23,050 nucleotides of DNA from Methanolinea sp. UBA275 (GTDB lineage: Archaea; Halobacteriota; Methanomicrobia; Methanomicrobiales; Methanospirillaceae): assembly GCA_002506105.1 (NCBI GenBank), contig DAWU01000027.1:1-23050 (forward strand), given 5' to 3'. Below the pieces are notes generated by a model. That model was not told the DNA's origin and did not search any database. It saw only the letters and a program-made list of their open reading frames with translations. Below are positions 23,024-23,050 of the stretch, in pieces (position 1 is the stretch's first letter; each line of letters opens with the position of its first letter). The translations under genes and the position numbers were made by a program.

Positions 23024-23050
23024 CCTATGTACAGTCCTGAAATAATTTCT

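Noticed and set aside
1..23050. tRNA, rRNA, CRISPR array or insertion sequence
   Set aside because: No T-loop-like GGTTCGAATCC core, no regularly spaced repeats and no transposase-like frame were seen on either strand by eye.

Overview
The window looks like a chromosomal segment of a methanogenic archaeon, most probably of the Methanomicrobiales (Methanoregula-like). This is inferred from TATA-like boxes 25-35 bases before starts, GGTG/GAGG ribosome sites, an EFR1-type flavodoxin-ferredoxin, a KamA-like radical SAM enzyme, a Mop-type molbindin and FecCD importers. No 16S rRNA or mcr marker is present, so the placement is tentative. I found no tRNA, rRNA, CRISPR array or transposase.

Left part (1-12379), mostly housekeeping and accessory genes in short units: a single-domain response regulator; a shikimate-kinase-like P-loop kinase with altered substrate residues; an unassigned protein on the minus strand; a GyrI-like effector-binding protein; a redox trio (EFR1 flavodoxin-ferredoxin, a flavodoxin, a small membrane protein); a minus-strand DUF47-PiT phosphate uptake pair; an SCxGH-type protein of unknown role; a VIT1/CCC1-type metal transporter; a GYD-domain protein; a minus-strand pair of a KamA-family radical SAM enzyme and a YkgJ-type Cys-cluster protein; a class I methyltransferase; and an Imm5-like gene broken by one extra base.

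Right part (12420-22448), all on the minus strand and tightly packed (several 4-base stop/start overlaps), is the most interesting region. In transcription order: FecCD permease, ATPase with a His/Cys-rich tail, solute-binding protein (SBP) 3, a methyltransferase of the plant-OMT/hydroxyneurosporene type with a Cys tail, a DUF4213-DUF364 protein ('putative heavy-metal chelation'), lipoprotein SBP 2, a small class I methyltransferase, a cytoplasmic fusion of a radical SAM enzyme with the C-terminal half of an SBP, a fragment of a second DUF364 gene, and SBP 1. One importer core thus sits with three exported SBPs, an SBP half inside a radical SAM enzyme, two methyltransferases and a chelation-type protein. 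My hypothesis is a locus that imports a metal complex or other metal-bound ligand and makes, modifies or dismantles it with SAM chemistry. The ligand cannot be told from sequence. An AT-rich control region with a 19/20-base inverted repeat lies between this operon and a divergent molbindin gene, which leaves molybdate/tungstate as one candidate ligand beside corrinoid, haem-like or nickel/iron complexes.

The DUF364 fragment is 65/68 bases identical to the end of the intact DUF364 gene, all three differences are silent, and it lies in the same frame as the radical SAM fusion just after its TAA stop. This points to duplication and rearrangement of a DUF364-SBP unit within the cluster.
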